Counted from the first letter of the stretch, positions 36,041 through 43,926 are shown. The stretch is DNA of 64,000 nucleotides from Aldehydirespirator sp965220645 (GCA_965220645.1 OZ244836.1:3038001-3102000), one strand, 5' to 3'. Notes: generated by a model from the sequence alone, not told the origin. Numbers and translations: made by a program.

Positions 36041-37609
36041 TCACCTCATCTCGACCAGGACATCCTGGCCGTTGACGATCCGCTTGATCGGGACCGCCTT
36101 GGGGGGCGTGCCGGTGGTGCCGACGTAGGTGATGGTGCCGCTGAAGCCCTCGAAGCCCTCGATCTGGGCCACGGCGTCGCCGATCTGCGCTGAATCGGTA
36201 CAGCCGCAGTTGGCGATGCCCTGGATGCCCAGCAGCAGGGAGTCGACGTAGAGGCCCATAAAGCCCTGGCTCTCCAGCACCTCGCCGTCGTGGGCCGCGG
36301 AGTACCCCTGCAGCAGGCGGTCGTTGAGCCCGCCCGGCTCCACGTTGATGTGGGGGGTGTGGACGATTCCCTCGTTGTTGGCCTCGAAGGCGATCCCGGT
36401 GGCGTCGAGGGCGTCGGTGCCGATGTAGATGATGTTGTCGAACCCGGCCCCCTCGAGCTGGCCCCTCAGTGCGGTGACCTGGTAGCCGAGCGCGGCCGAG
36501 AAGAAGGCCTCATTGTTCTGGAGGACCTCCGAAAGCTCGGCCACCTGGGCGGAGAAGTCGGTGTCCACGAACCACTCGTAGGTGTGCTCGCCGACGATCT
36601 CGCCGCCCCCAGCCTCGAAGACTTCCTTGAAGACGTCGGGGTTGTAGCCGGTGTACGGACCCGGCTGGGTGAACACGAAGGCCCGGGTGAGGCCCTGGTC
36701 GAGGGCCCATCCGGCCGCCGCGCTGGACTGGCCCCGGTCGTCGAAGCTCACCAGGAACGAGTTGTTCTCTATGTCGGACAGCGTGGGCTCGGTCGATGCG
36801 GCCACGAACACCGGAACCTGGCCGCCGGTGGCCTGCAGGATGGGCAGGGTGAAGTCGGCGAAGGGCGGGCCGATGAGGAAGTGCGCTCCCCAGTCGAGCA
36901 GCTGCTCGGCGGCCACACCGGCGGTGGTTGCGTCGCCGCCGACGTCCTCGACCCGTACCTCGACGGGCGATCCGTTGACGCCGCCGGTGCAGTTGATCAG
37001 GTTGGCGAAGTGGGGCACCAGCTTGGAGCCGGGGATGTCGACGAAGCCGACCACATCGCTGAAGTCCATGGCCATGCCGACCCTGATCGGCTCGCCGGCC
37101 GGCGCGGCCGCGCAGTTGTTGAGGTCGGCGTTGAGCGCGGCCCTGATGTCGACGGCCTGGACCATCGGCTCGGGACCGGCCATCGCCGCCTCGGCAGCCG
37201 CGGCAGCCGCCTCAGCCTCAGCGGCAGCCGTCTCGGCCGCGGCCTGGGCGGCCTCCAGCTGTGCCTCGAGCTCCGCGACGACCTCCGGGTCCACCGATCC
37301 CTCGGCCTCGGCCATGGCGGCCTCCAGCGCCGCCTCAGCCTCCGCAGCCGCAGCCGCAGCCGCTTCGGCCTCCGCAGCCGCAGCCGCAGCCGCAGCCTCC
37401 GCAGCCTCGGCCTCCACAGCCAACGCAGCTGCCTCAGCCTCCGCTTCCGCAGCCGCAGCCGCAGCGGCAGCCGCCTCTGCCTCGGCCTCCGCAGCCGCAG
37501 CCTCGGCGTCGGCCGTGCCGGTGGCCGGGGCTGGTTCCTCGTCCTCTCCGCAGCTGGCGGCGAACAGGGCCACGACCGCTACAAGCGCGATCACTGACTT
37601 GAATTTCAT
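36041..37609 (-). CDS. Branched-chain-amino-acid-type solute-binding lipoprotein with long Ala-Glu spacer
   Basis: The 522-residue protein starts at ATG 37609 behind GGAGGAGG. Its signal peptide ends in the lipobox LFAASC. Residues about 30-145 are almost entirely Ala and Glu in heptad-like order, likely a long helix or coiled coil that lifts the domain off the membrane. From about 160 onward comes a periplasmic-binding-protein type I domain (IRVGMAMDFSDVVGF, VRVEDVGGDATTAGVAAEQL, FMGLYVDSLLLGIQGI). It is the first gene of the leftward catabolic array and should define the imported substrate, which cannot be named from sequence. Confidence 0.88.
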   Translation of the reverse strand: MKFKSVIALVAVVALFAASCGEDEEPAPATGTADAEAAAAEAEAEAAAAAAAAAEAEAEAAALAVEAEAAEAAAAAAAAEAEAAAAAAAEAEAALEAAMAEAEGSVDPEVVAELEAQLEAAQAAAETAAAEAEAAAAAAEAAMAGPEPMVQAVDIRAALNADLNNCAAAPAGEPIRVGMAMDFSDVVGFVDIPGSKLVPHFANLINCTGGVNGSPVEVRVEDVGGDATTAGVAAEQLLDWGAHFLIGPPFADFTLPILQATGGQVPVFVAASTEPTLSDIENNSFLVSFDDRGQSSAAAGWALDQGLTRAFVFTQPGPYTGYNPDVFKEVFEAGGGEIVGEHTYEWFVDTDFSAQVAELSEVLQNNEAFFSAALGYQVTALRGQLEGAGFDNIIYIGTDALDATGIAFEANNEGIVHTPHINVEPGGLNDRLLQGYSAAHDGEVLESQGFMGLYVDSLLLGIQGIANCGCTDSAQIGDAVAQIEGFEGFSGTITYVGTTGTPPKAVPIKRIVNGQDVLVEMR

Positions 37610-37622
37610 GGGATTGCCTCCT

Positions 37623-37721
37623 CCTGAGAGCGTTGGCGGCGGACCGTAGCACACCGACCGTTCGGTAGCGAACGAATTCAGGTACGGGCCTGAGAGCGTT
37701 CGGCGCGGACCGTAGCCCACC
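37623..37721 (-). promoter_or_regulatory. Duplicated promoter/operator region of the catabolic array
   Basis: Two imperfect 33-bp direct repeats (37623-37655 and 37689-37721, offset 66 bp) precede the binding-protein gene. Read on the minus strand each contains CTACGGT, which fits a TAnnnT -10 element; the gene-proximal copy has TGCTACGGT, an extended -10. Between them lies the inverted repeat CGTTCG-GTAG-CGAACG (37659-37674). This looks like a tandemly duplicated promoter around an operator, probably for the GntR regulator of the array. Confidence 0.5.
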
Positions 37722-37745
37722 GCTCAGAGCAACGCAAATTTTTTA

Positions 37746-38366
37746 TCAAAAATGCAGAATGCAGCTATCGATGGCGCTCAGCAGGTCGTCGTAGGCGGTG
37801 CAGCAGGGGTACTGCGGGTGCTCGGCTCTCACATTGTCCGGGGCCCGGAACAGCACTCCGGCATCGGCCGCGGCCAGCATGGTCATGTCGTTGTAGGAGT
37901 CCCCCACCGCCGCCACCCGGTAGTTGAGCGAGCGGAAGGCTTCGACGGCCCTGGCCTTCTGATCGGGCATGCGCAGCCGGTAGTCGGCGAGGCGGTCGCC
38001 CTCCACAACCAGTGTGTGGCACAGCAGCACGGGCCAGCCCAGCTGGGCCATCAGCGGGCGGCCGAACTGTTCGAATGTGTCCGACAGCAGTACCACCGGC
38101 ATGCGCGACTGGAGTTCCCGCAGGAAGTCGAGGGCACCATCGAGAGGGGCCAGGCCCTCAACTACCTCCATGATCGTGGTCATGGTGATGCCAGCGGCGT
38201 CGAGGGCTGCGATCCTGCCCTTCATCAACACGTCGTAGTCGGGCTCGTCGCGGGTGGTGCGACGCAGGAAGTCGATGCCGGTGCGCTCGGCCACCGCGAT
38301 CCAAACCTCGGGGGTGAGCACGCCCTCCACGTCGAGCACGGCGAGGGACTGCGACGGTGAGGGCAC
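37746..38366 (-). CDS. ThrH-like HAD phosphatase (phosphoserine/homoserine phosphotransferase type)
   Basis: GTG 38366 gives 206 residues, matching ThrH. The HAD motif I is AVLDVEGVL (Asp nucleophile; second Asp replaced by Glu as in ThrH), motif II is VVLLSDTFEQF, and motif III/IV is PDQKARAV then VGDSYNDMTML. RTTRDEPDYDVLMKGR is typical of ThrH, which dephosphorylates phosphoserine and can transfer phosphate to homoserine. The start shares one base with the upstream VOC gene stop (TAGTG). The AT-rich DNA after its stop borders the promoter region of the catabolic array. Confidence 0.85.
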   Translation of the reverse strand: MPSPSQSLAVLDVEGVLTPEVWIAVAERTGIDFLRRTTRDEPDYDVLMKGRIAALDAAGITMTTIMEVVEGLAPLDGALDFLRELQSRMPVVLLSDTFEQFGRPLMAQLGWPVLLCHTLVVEGDRLADYRLRMPDQKARAVEAFRSLNYRVAAVGDSYNDMTMLAAADAGVLFRAPDNVRAEHPQYPCCTAYDDLLSAIDSCILHF

Positions 38367-38830
38367 TAGTGCTCGGATCCGCTCATCATCTCCGCGGCGC
38401 GACGCCCTACTTCCTCGTCGTCGACATCCTCGATGTGGGTGGCAACTCCCCAAGCGTGACCCCAGGGGTCCTCGAACTGCCCGGACCGATCACCATGGAA
38501 CTGGTCCTCCACGGGCCTCAGCTCGGTGGCCCCGGCTGCCAGTGCCGCCGCGAAGGTGGCGTCGGCGTCCTCGACGTAGACGTACATCGAGATCGGGGAG
38601 CCGCCCACCGTCTTGGGGCCGATCACGCCCATCTCGGGGTACTCGTCGGACACCATGATCACCGAGTCACCCAGCAACAGCTCGCAGTGGCCGACACGGC
38701 CGTCGAAGACCATGCGGTGCCGCTCGGTGACCCCGAGGACCGCCGAGTAGAAGTCGATGGCCTCGGCCGCACCGTCCACGCACAGGTACGGCGTGATTCG
38801 CGGATAGTCATCGGGAATGGGGTTGACCAT
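38366..38830 (-). CDS. VOC-family glyoxalase/PhnB-like protein
   Basis: The 154-residue protein has the paired beta-alpha-beta-beta-beta units of the vicinal oxygen chelate superfamily. ITPYLCVDGAAEAIDFYSAVLG lies at the start and DPWGHAWGVATH at the end, close to PhnB-like proteins. Putative metal ligands are His and Glu residues in GHCELLLGD and the C-terminal GH. The function is unassigned. It is translationally coupled to the ThrH-like gene by a one-base overlap. Confidence 0.82.
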   Translation of the reverse strand: MVNPIPDDYPRITPYLCVDGAAEAIDFYSAVLGVTERHRMVFDGRVGHCELLLGDSVIMVSDEYPEMGVIGPKTVGGSPISMYVYVEDADATFAAALAAGATELRPVEDQFHGDRSGQFEDPWGHAWGVATHIEDVDDEEVGRRAAEMMSGSEH

Positions 38831-38903
38831 GGGGTGGAGTCCTTTCTAGGGGGATCACCAGACGACAGAGCCCGTCGGGCGTCGACGTCCAAGCGGTACC
38901 GCA

Positions 38904-39782
38904 TTATCGCCGCGCTGGGGTCCGCTTGCTCAGGCCGGCTCTGGCGCCGCCGAACCATCGGTGCCTCACAGCCTGGTTGGGTACGTCCGGGCCGGGGCGC
39001 GTCCAGTCGGCCGTGCCGCCACGGCCGTCGGTGGCGGCCACCGCGACCGTCCCGACCAGCGCCACCACGCATACGGCTGCGGTTCCCAGAACCAAGTACA
39101 TCACCAGGATCTGGATCACGACGGCATCCACCGGGTCGACGCCCGCCAGCAGCAGGCCGGTCGTGGCACCGGGGAGCGCGATCAGGCCCACCACCTTGGT
39201 CCGTTCCACTTGGGGGATGAGGGCCGAGCGGGCTGCTCGCGGCGCCACGAAGCGCACCACCTGGCGGCGGCTCAGTCCCAGGGCGAGCGCGGCCTCGATC
39301 TCGCCGATCCGGTCGCGGCACAGCCCAACCGCCTGGTCCACGGCCAGCACCGCCGAGGGCACCGCGTTGCCGATGGTGATGCCGGCGATCACCACCAAGG
39401 CCGCCGGCTCGTAGGGCAGCACGCCGAAGCCGAACGTCACTCCCAGGCTTGTGGCCGCCGACGCCAGCACTACCGCTCCGGTGACCGGCAGGAGCCAGGC
39501 GATGCGATGCCGGGCCCGGCGACGGACGACGCCGGTGCCGACGCCGACCATGACCGCCACCCAGGCCACCGCCAGCCAGCTCGCCACAGCCGATTCGAAG
39601 ATCAGAGCCAACACCGCGCCCACTGCGAGCAGCTGGACCGCAGCCCGTACCGCGGCCACGGCCACGTCTCGACCGATGCGCAGGCCCAGAGCCCACCCCA
39701 ACGCCAACGCAAGCGCTACTAACGACAGCGACGCCGCCACCACGGGCCAGCCGACTACGTCCAAGCCGCCTGCACCGTCCAC
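38904..39782 (-). CDS. FetB-like ABC transporter permease (UPF0014)
   Basis: The 292-residue membrane protein has about seven hydrophobic segments and the FetB hallmarks VRAAVQLLAVG, GITIGNAVPSAVLA, ALALGLSRRQVVRFVAPRAARSALIPQVERTKVVGLIALPGATTGLLLAG. FetB in E. coli pairs with the ATPase FetA and has been linked to iron export. No FetA-type ATPase gene adjoins it here, so its partner is elsewhere or it acts alone. The region upstream contains a TGAGT...ACTCA inverted repeat. Confidence 0.82.
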   Translation of the reverse strand: MDGAGGLDVVGWPVVAASLSLVALALALGWALGLRIGRDVAVAAVRAAVQLLAVGAVLALIFESAVASWLAVAWVAVMVGVGTGVVRRRARHRIAWLLPVTGAVVLASAATSLGVTFGFGVLPYEPAALVVIAGITIGNAVPSAVLAVDQAVGLCRDRIGEIEAALALGLSRRQVVRFVAPRAARSALIPQVERTKVVGLIALPGATTGLLLAGVDPVDAVVIQILVMYLVLGTAAVCVVALVGTVAVAATDGRGGTADWTRPGPDVPNQAVRHRWFGGARAGLSKRTPARR

Positions 39783-39849
39783 CGCGCCATTGTGCCGCAG
39801 CCCGCGACACTCCTGCTTCTAGAGCCGTGCGGAGACACAGCTACGCTCT

Positions 39850-39865
39850 TGAGTGAAATTACTCA
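39850..39865. promoter_or_regulatory. Short inverted repeat between fetB-like and Nfu-N genes
   Basis: TGAGT-GAAATT-ACTCA is a perfect 5-bp inverted repeat with an A/T-rich centre. It lies 13 bp beyond the stop of the Nfu-N gene and about 70 bp upstream of the fetB-like ATG, both on the minus strand. It could be an operator of the latter or a weak hairpin of the former; nothing more can be said. Confidence 0.25.
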
Positions 39866-39878
39866 GAAGTGGTGGCGT

Positions 39879-40211
39879 CTAGCCCTCGACCAGGGCGATG
39901 AGTTCTTCGTCGCTGGGGATCTCCACGCCGGGCACGTAATACGTGTAGAGGCTGGCGATCACCTCGCCCAGGCCGGAGCCGTCGCCGGAGGCCAGCTCGG
40001 CGGTGATCACCGAACCGTGTATGTGCACCGACGACAGCCGGCCGGTGGCCAGCATCCGGCGGGCCAACTCGTCGGGGGGGCGGTCGCCGAGGATCTCCTC
40101 GCCGGCCCGGTAGCGCTCGTGGCCCATGCCGGTGAGGGTACGGTTCAGCTCGAAGCGCACGAGGCCCGGTCGGGGCGACGAGGTGCGCAGGAAGGTGACG
40201 GGCTGGCCCAT
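39879..40211 (-). CDS. NifU/Nfu N-terminal-domain-like small protein
   Basis: The 110-residue protein aligns by eye with the Nfu N-terminal domain. It has a P-x-x-(L)-V-R-F-x-L-N-R strand, a central PPDELARRMLATGRLSSVHIHG where Nfu proteins have a LAxxLFxIxGVxxVFxG motif, and a terminal helix ending in LYTYYVPG. The Cys-containing cluster-binding domain of Nfu is absent, so direct iron-sulfur binding is unlikely. Its stop and the downstream fetB-like gene are separated by 96 bp, and rnhB ends 12 bp before it starts. Confidence 0.5.
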   Translation of the reverse strand: MGQPVTFLRTSSPRPGLVRFELNRTLTGMGHERYRAGEEILGDRPPDELARRMLATGRLSSVHIHGSVITAELASGDGSGLGEVIASLYTYYVPGVEIPSDEELIALVEG

Positions 40212-40223
40212 GGCGACTGCAGG

Positions 40224-41021
40224 TTACAGCCGCCCGCCCGGCGCGGGTGCGCCCCAGTAGGGGGCATCGAACAGCCGGGGATGATCATCCTCCGGCGGTG
40301 GCAGGACACGCGGCACGCCGCTCCAGCGCAGATCGTCCATGAACACCCAGCGGCGGCGGTGAATGGCGCACGGACCCCACGCGGCCAGCGCGGCGATGTG
40401 GCGGGGGCAGGGGTAGCCCTTGTTGGACGCGAACCAGTAGGCCGGACAGCGCTCCGCGGCTGCAATCATGAGGCGGTCGCGAGTGACCTTGGCCACCACC
40501 GACGCAGCCGCTATCGACAGGCTCGACGCGTCACCGCGCACGATGGTGGTGACCCCGGGCCGGCTGTCGCTCGCCCCGTCACCGTCGGCCGAGTCCGCCG
40601 GTGCGGCCATGAAGTCCCAGGACCCGTCCACGAGCACGTGGTCGACCTCGATGCCCAGCCCGTCCACAGCCCGCCGGGCCGCCAGACGCTGGGCGTCGGC
40701 CATGCCCAACTCGGTGCACTCCTCCACGGTGGCATGACCGACCGAGACAGCCCGAGCCCAGGCCCGTATGCGATCGTGCAGCACCTCGCGCTCGGCCGCG
40801 GTCAGCATCTTCGAGTCGCGCACCTTGTAGATGCGCTTGTCGGGATCGGCGACCACGGCCGCCACGGTCAGTGGACCGGCCCAAGACCCCCGGCCCACCT
40901 CGTCCACGCCCGCCACCACTTCGGTGCCGCCGGACCATAGGCCCCGCTCCACCCGCAGCCCAGGTGCCCGGCCCCGCAGGGCGCGCCGCAGAGGGGCGGC
41001 GGCGGGAGCAGTTGCAGCCAT
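40224..41021 (-). CDS. rnhB: Ribonuclease HII
   Basis: RNase HII cleaves the RNA strand of RNA-DNA hybrids and removes single ribonucleotides from DNA. The sequence has VAGVDEVGRGSWAGPLTVAAVV with the DE and GRG motif, KMLTAAERE, the acidic VDHVLVDGSWDF, and GDASSLSIAAASVVAKVTRDRLM. Its 265 residues include an N-terminal extension of about 35 residues before the catalytic core, and an internal start nearer the core is possible. The Nfu-N gene follows after 12 bp. Confidence 0.93.
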   Translation of the reverse strand: MAATAPAAAPLRRALRGRAPGLRVERGLWSGGTEVVAGVDEVGRGSWAGPLTVAAVVADPDKRIYKVRDSKMLTAAEREVLHDRIRAWARAVSVGHATVEECTELGMADAQRLAARRAVDGLGIEVDHVLVDGSWDFMAAPADSADGDGASDSRPGVTTIVRGDASSLSIAAASVVAKVTRDRLMIAAAERCPAYWFASNKGYPCPRHIAALAAWGPCAIHRRRWVFMDDLRWSGVPRVLPPPEDDHPRLFDAPYWGAPAPGGRL

Positions 41022-41055
41022 CGACGCGACCGTAGCCGCGCCGACTCAGTGTCTC

Positions 41056-41155
41056 CCGCTCTTGTGCGCTGCGCTTACGGGCCGCTCGGGCCACGGCCTC
41101 GCGGGCTGCACTCGGCGGATCTTCGTGAACCGCGACGTGCCCGCTCGGCCTCTGG
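41056..41155. repeat. Dispersed intergenic repeat, copy B
   Basis: This is the second copy of the element at 28008-28105: a 47-bp core at 41056-41102 with three mismatches, a variable middle, and an identical 15-bp end CCGCTCGGCCTCTGG. It directly abuts the TGA of the minus-strand DsrE-like gene and lies upstream of rnhB. The same placement relative to a stop codon in both copies argues that the element has a defined orientation with respect to genes. Confidence 0.65.
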
Positions 41156-41644
41156 TCACAGGGTCCAGGTGGAGAGGACCAGCGCCTTGTCGCGCCAGGC
41201 CTGGATGGTGGCGTCGAGCACGTCGAGCGGGTTGAACGGGGTCACGCCCTCCATGACGTCGTCCTCGCGCATGCCGTACAGAGCGCCCATGGCGAAGCGG
41301 CAGCAGTAGACGGTGGCGCCCTCGTTGATGAGGGTCTGGAGTTGGCGGTTGTACCCGAGGTTGCCGGGGAAGCCTTCCTGGCCCACGGCCGGGTAGCCCC
41401 GGGCGGCGTTGGCCATGAGCACGGCCGGGCCGTACAGCACGAACGTCAGCTTGAAGCCCTTGCGCTGTATGCGGGTGGCGGTGAGCATGTTCACCAGGCC
41501 GACCGAGCCCTCGAACGGCACCGTGTGCATGAACACGTATGCCTGGTCGCCCTCGTCGGCCTTGTAGTCGGGGAAGATCTTCTCCTCGATGTTGTGCATG
41601 ACGTCGCCCTCTTGGGGCGGCGGGATGGTTACTGTCTTGGGCAT
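41156..41644 (-). CDS. DsrE-like protein of the MSMEG_0572/Sll0783 nitrogen-starvation family
   Basis: The 162-residue protein begins behind a strong AAGGAGG. It contains PPPQEGDVMHNIEEKIFPDY, VPFEGSVGLVNMLTAT, FVLYGPAVLM, and the Cys pair VYCCRFAMGALYG in a DsrE-type alpha/beta fold. Homologues named after MSMEG_0572 of Mycobacterium and Sll0783 of Synechocystis respond to nitrogen starvation and belong to the conserved Nit1C gene set. It is the last gene of the operon starting with the flavoprotein at 43289, whose promoter shares an operator with the amiS operon. Confidence 0.8.
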   Translation of the reverse strand: MPKTVTIPPPQEGDVMHNIEEKIFPDYKADEGDQAYVFMHTVPFEGSVGLVNMLTATRIQRKGFKLTFVLYGPAVLMANAARGYPAVGQEGFPGNLGYNRQLQTLINEGATVYCCRFAMGALYGMREDDVMEGVTPFNPLDVLDATIQAWRDKALVLSTWTL

Positions 41645-41687
41645 ATTCGCCTCCTTGTTGTTGTTGTGGGTCGCTGGTCGATGGGTC

Positions 41688-41948
41688 TCAGACTGCCGGT
41701 CCCCGAGGCCGGCTCGACGTGACGGGCCAGTCCTTTCGGTGTGACCCCGGCAGCGCGGCGATGACGCGCCGCCGCACACCCCAGGGCAGCCGACGGTACG
41801 CCGGCGCGAACACTTGCATCCAGAAGCGCTCGCGCCAGCCGCGGGCCCTCTCCGGCGCCCTGGCGCCGTAGCGAGCACCGATACGCCGCTGGGCGTCGAT
41901 CGCCAGGTAGTGCTCCGAGTTGGAGCGAAGCCACTGCGGGAATCCCAT
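41688..41948 (-). CDS. Small conserved-looking protein of unknown function
   Basis: The 86-residue protein is rich in Trp, Tyr and Arg, starting MGFPQWLRSNSEHYLAID and containing RFWMQVFAPAYRRLPWGVRRRV. The composition and its fit in the operon argue that it is real: 18 bp after the flavoprotein stop and 43 bp before the DsrE-like start. No family was recognised. It is basic, lacks a signal peptide and has no clear membrane segment. The context suggests a role with the flavoprotein and the DsrE-like protein. Confidence 0.5.
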   Translation of the reverse strand: MGFPQWLRSNSEHYLAIDAQRRIGARYGARAPERARGWRERFWMQVFAPAYRRLPWGVRRRVIAALPGSHRKDWPVTSSRPRGPAV

Positions 41949-41966
41949 GACGGCGCCGCCCGACCC

Positions 41967-43289
41967 CTACAGCCCGGCCAACAGGTTCTGGGCGGCCACT
42001 GAGATCGGCTCGTTGAGTGCGCCTATGGCGGGTGAGTACACGTTCTCCATCGTGGCCAGTTCCTCGATGGTGAGGCCAACCCGGACCGCCATGGCCAGGA
42101 AGTCCGCTCGCTCCTTGATCCCCTCGCCGCCGATCATCTGGGACCCGATCAGCCGGAGCGATCCGGGCTCGGCCAGGAGCTTCACCGTGATGGGCTTGAC
42201 GCCCGGGTAGTAGCGGGCCCGGGTGATGCCCTGGGCCTTGCCCACAACGTGCTCAATGCCCAGCGCAGTAGCCAGCGTCTCCCCGAACGACACCCCGCCG
42301 ATCATCCACTCGCCGGCCAGCAGTCCCCACGGAACGAAGACTGCCCGGTAGTGGCGAGTCCCGCCGACGGCGTTGGTGCCGGCCGTTTTGCCCTGCGAGT
42401 AGGCGTGGGAGCCGGTCAGTCCCTGGATCGGAATGTTGGAGACCCCGTGCGGGATCTCGGTGCAGTCGCCCGCGGCGTAGATGTTGGGATCCGAGGTCTG
42501 CATCTTCGAGTCGACGACCAGGCCGCCGGTTGTGCCCAGCTTGAGGCCGGCCGCGGCGGAGAGCGGATTGTTGGGCACCTTGTGTGTGCCGATGATGACG
42601 ATGTCGGCTTCGATGTCGCCCTGCTGCGTCTCGACGCCGCTCACGGTCCCGTCGCCCTTGAACGCCGTTACCCGGTTGCCCCACTGCATGTCGACGCCGG
42701 CGTCCTCCCAGGCCTGGCGAACCGGCTCGACGATGTCGGGATCGAGCACGTCGGCCATGGGCCACGGGGCCGGATCGACGACGGTGCACTTGATCCCTCG
42801 GTGGACCATTGCCGCGACCATCTCCATCGCCACGAGACCCGCATCGATGATCACCGCGGAGGTGCAGGAGTCGAGGCGCTTGTCCCACTCCATGGCCTCC
42901 CGGATGTACTTGACCTCGTAGATGCCGTCGAGACCGGCTCCGGGAACGTCCACTTGCGCATAGTTCCACCCGGTTGCGATCACCAGCCGGTCGTAGGACG
43001 CCTCACCCTCGCCGGCGACGGCGAGGGTGCGCGACTTCGGGTCGATGGCTGTCACGGTTGTCTCGTAGTGGACGTCGATGCCGGTGGCGACGTACTGCTC
43101 CTTGGTGGCCAGGAAGAGACGCTCGAATGAGTCGATCTCCTTTCCGTGGACGTAGGGAATGCCGCAGGGGCTGTAGGCCACATCGGTGTCCGCGGTGTAG
43201 ACCACGACATCGGCGTTGGGATCGACACCCTTGGCTGCGCCCGCAGCCCCGATGCCTGCGGCGCCGCCGCCTATCACCGCTATCCGCAT
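41967..43289 (-). CDS. CoA-disulfide reductase/NADH oxidase-like flavoprotein
   Basis: The 440-residue protein has the FAD motif IAVIGGGAAGIGAAGAA and, near residue 42, YSPCGIPYV, where the single redox Cys of CoA-disulfide reductases and NADH oxidases sits. The second FAD motif VDSKMQTSDPNIYAAGDCTE and the C-terminal dimerisation domain with YSPAIGALNEP are also present. The NAD(P)H-binding loop reads IDAGLVAMEM, so the first Gly of GxGxxG is replaced by Asp. Family members reduce CoA disulfide, persulfide or oxygen. It heads the operon with the DsrE-like gene and is preceded by a palindromic operator shared with amiS. Confidence 0.85.
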   Translation of the reverse strand: MRIAVIGGGAAGIGAAGAAKGVDPNADVVVYTADTDVAYSPCGIPYVHGKEIDSFERLFLATKEQYVATGIDVHYETTVTAIDPKSRTLAVAGEGEASYDRLVIATGWNYAQVDVPGAGLDGIYEVKYIREAMEWDKRLDSCTSAVIIDAGLVAMEMVAAMVHRGIKCTVVDPAPWPMADVLDPDIVEPVRQAWEDAGVDMQWGNRVTAFKGDGTVSGVETQQGDIEADIVIIGTHKVPNNPLSAAAGLKLGTTGGLVVDSKMQTSDPNIYAAGDCTEIPHGVSNIPIQGLTGSHAYSQGKTAGTNAVGGTRHYRAVFVPWGLLAGEWMIGGVSFGETLATALGIEHVVGKAQGITRARYYPGVKPITVKLLAEPGSLRLIGSQMIGGEGIKERADFLAMAVRVGLTIEELATMENVYSPAIGALNEPISVAAQNLLAGL

Positions 43290-43334
43290 CGTGACCCTTT
43301 CGTCACAGAACTGTCTCCCGGCGTGCGACTAAGC

Positions 43335-43380
43335 CATCCGAAATGTCGGATGAGATAACTACGTATCGGAACCTAAACCC
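43335..43380 (-). promoter_or_regulatory. Shared palindrome/promoter module, flavoprotein-operon copy
   Basis: CATCCGA-AATG-TCGGATG is a perfect 7-bp inverted repeat at 43335-43352. It is followed 18 bp later by ACCTAAACCC at 43371-43380. The same two blocks with the same 18-bp spacing occur upstream of the amiS gene (52419-52463). The palindrome lies 46 bp upstream of the flavoprotein ATG, a position fitting an operator overlapping the start of transcription. The regulator is not known. Confidence 0.7.
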
Positions 43381-43424
43381 GCCCTCAACCAGTGTCAAAC
43401 CGCTCGCGCCCAGCGCGCGCCCCC

Positions 43425-43838
43425 TCAAACCGCCCGAACCGACAGCTCGGGAGTGTTGCGGATCGTGTTGGTCACATAGCACACCCGGGCGGCTGCTTCG
43501 AGCAGGCGGTCCTTGACGGCATCCTCGCAGCCGACGTCGACCCGGATCTCAAGGGCCGAGAAACTCGGACCGTCGTAAGTGCCGGTCACCTCCACACCCA
43601 GGTGGGCCAACTCGATGCCGCGCTTGCCGGCCGCGTAGGCCACCGCGAGGGTGAAGCACGATGAGACGGCGGCCAGCAGCAACTCGGTGGGCTGGGGGCC
43701 CTCGTTGGTCCCGCCCACACTCTCGGGCTCGTCCACCGGGATCGTGAAGTCGCCGCTGGACACGTCGCAGCGGTAAGCGCCCAGCCACCGAGCCGAGACT
43801 GTAAGGGTCGGGGAACTCACGGCGGGTCGGCCTCTCAT
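43425..43838 (-). CDS. OsmC-family peroxidase-like protein
   Basis: The start at ATG 43838 gives 137 residues, the usual OsmC/Ohr size. Family motifs are the GGTNEGPQPTELLLAAVSSCFT block with the first redox Cys and AARVCYVTNTI with the second. OsmC/Ohr proteins reduce organic hydroperoxides through this Cys pair; some act on other electrophiles. It is divergent from the XRE-cupin regulator, and its promoter resembles that of the nitrile hydratase operon. A GTG at 43820 is an alternative start that would leave a longer leader. Confidence 0.85.
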   Translation of the reverse strand: MRGRPAVSSPTLTVSARWLGAYRCDVSSGDFTIPVDEPESVGGTNEGPQPTELLLAAVSSCFTLAVAYAAGKRGIELAHLGVEVTGTYDGPSFSALEIRVDVGCEDAVKDRLLEAAARVCYVTNTIRNTPELSVRAV

Positions 43839-43854
43839 AGCGCTGGCGCAGCCC

Positions 43855-43891
43855 GTCAACTATACGACACCGGTAGATCACAAGCGAAAAG
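43855..43891 (-). promoter_or_regulatory. Shared promoter element, OsmC copy
   Basis: This 37-bp block matches the block upstream of the nitrile hydratase beta gene (54339-54375) at 28 of 37 positions, beginning with an identical GTCAACTATA. On the minus strand this gives TATAGTTGAC, with TATAGT a good -10 element. It sits in the divergent gap between OsmC and the XRE-cupin gene, where a local regulator would act. Confidence 0.6.
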
Positions 43892-43926
43892 GCCGTCGTC
43901 TAGGATGCACGCCCGGAGGTGGAGCA

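Noticed and set aside
36290..37597. 435-codon plus-strand frame opposite the binding-protein gene
   Set aside because: It is a shadow of the Ala/Glu-rich coding sequence; the minus-strand frame has a lipobox and a clear binding-protein fold.
41967..43289. 2-ketopropyl-CoM carboxylase for the coenzyme M island
   Set aside because: Only one redox Cys is present in YSPCGIPYV rather than the paired CxxxxC of that enzyme, and the gene belongs to a different operon.
8331..43838. 17-bp identity (GCGGGTCGGCCTCTCAT) near 8327 and 43822
   Set aside because: It falls in different contexts (after a remnant stop versus inside the OsmC start) and is short enough to be chance in GC-rich DNA.
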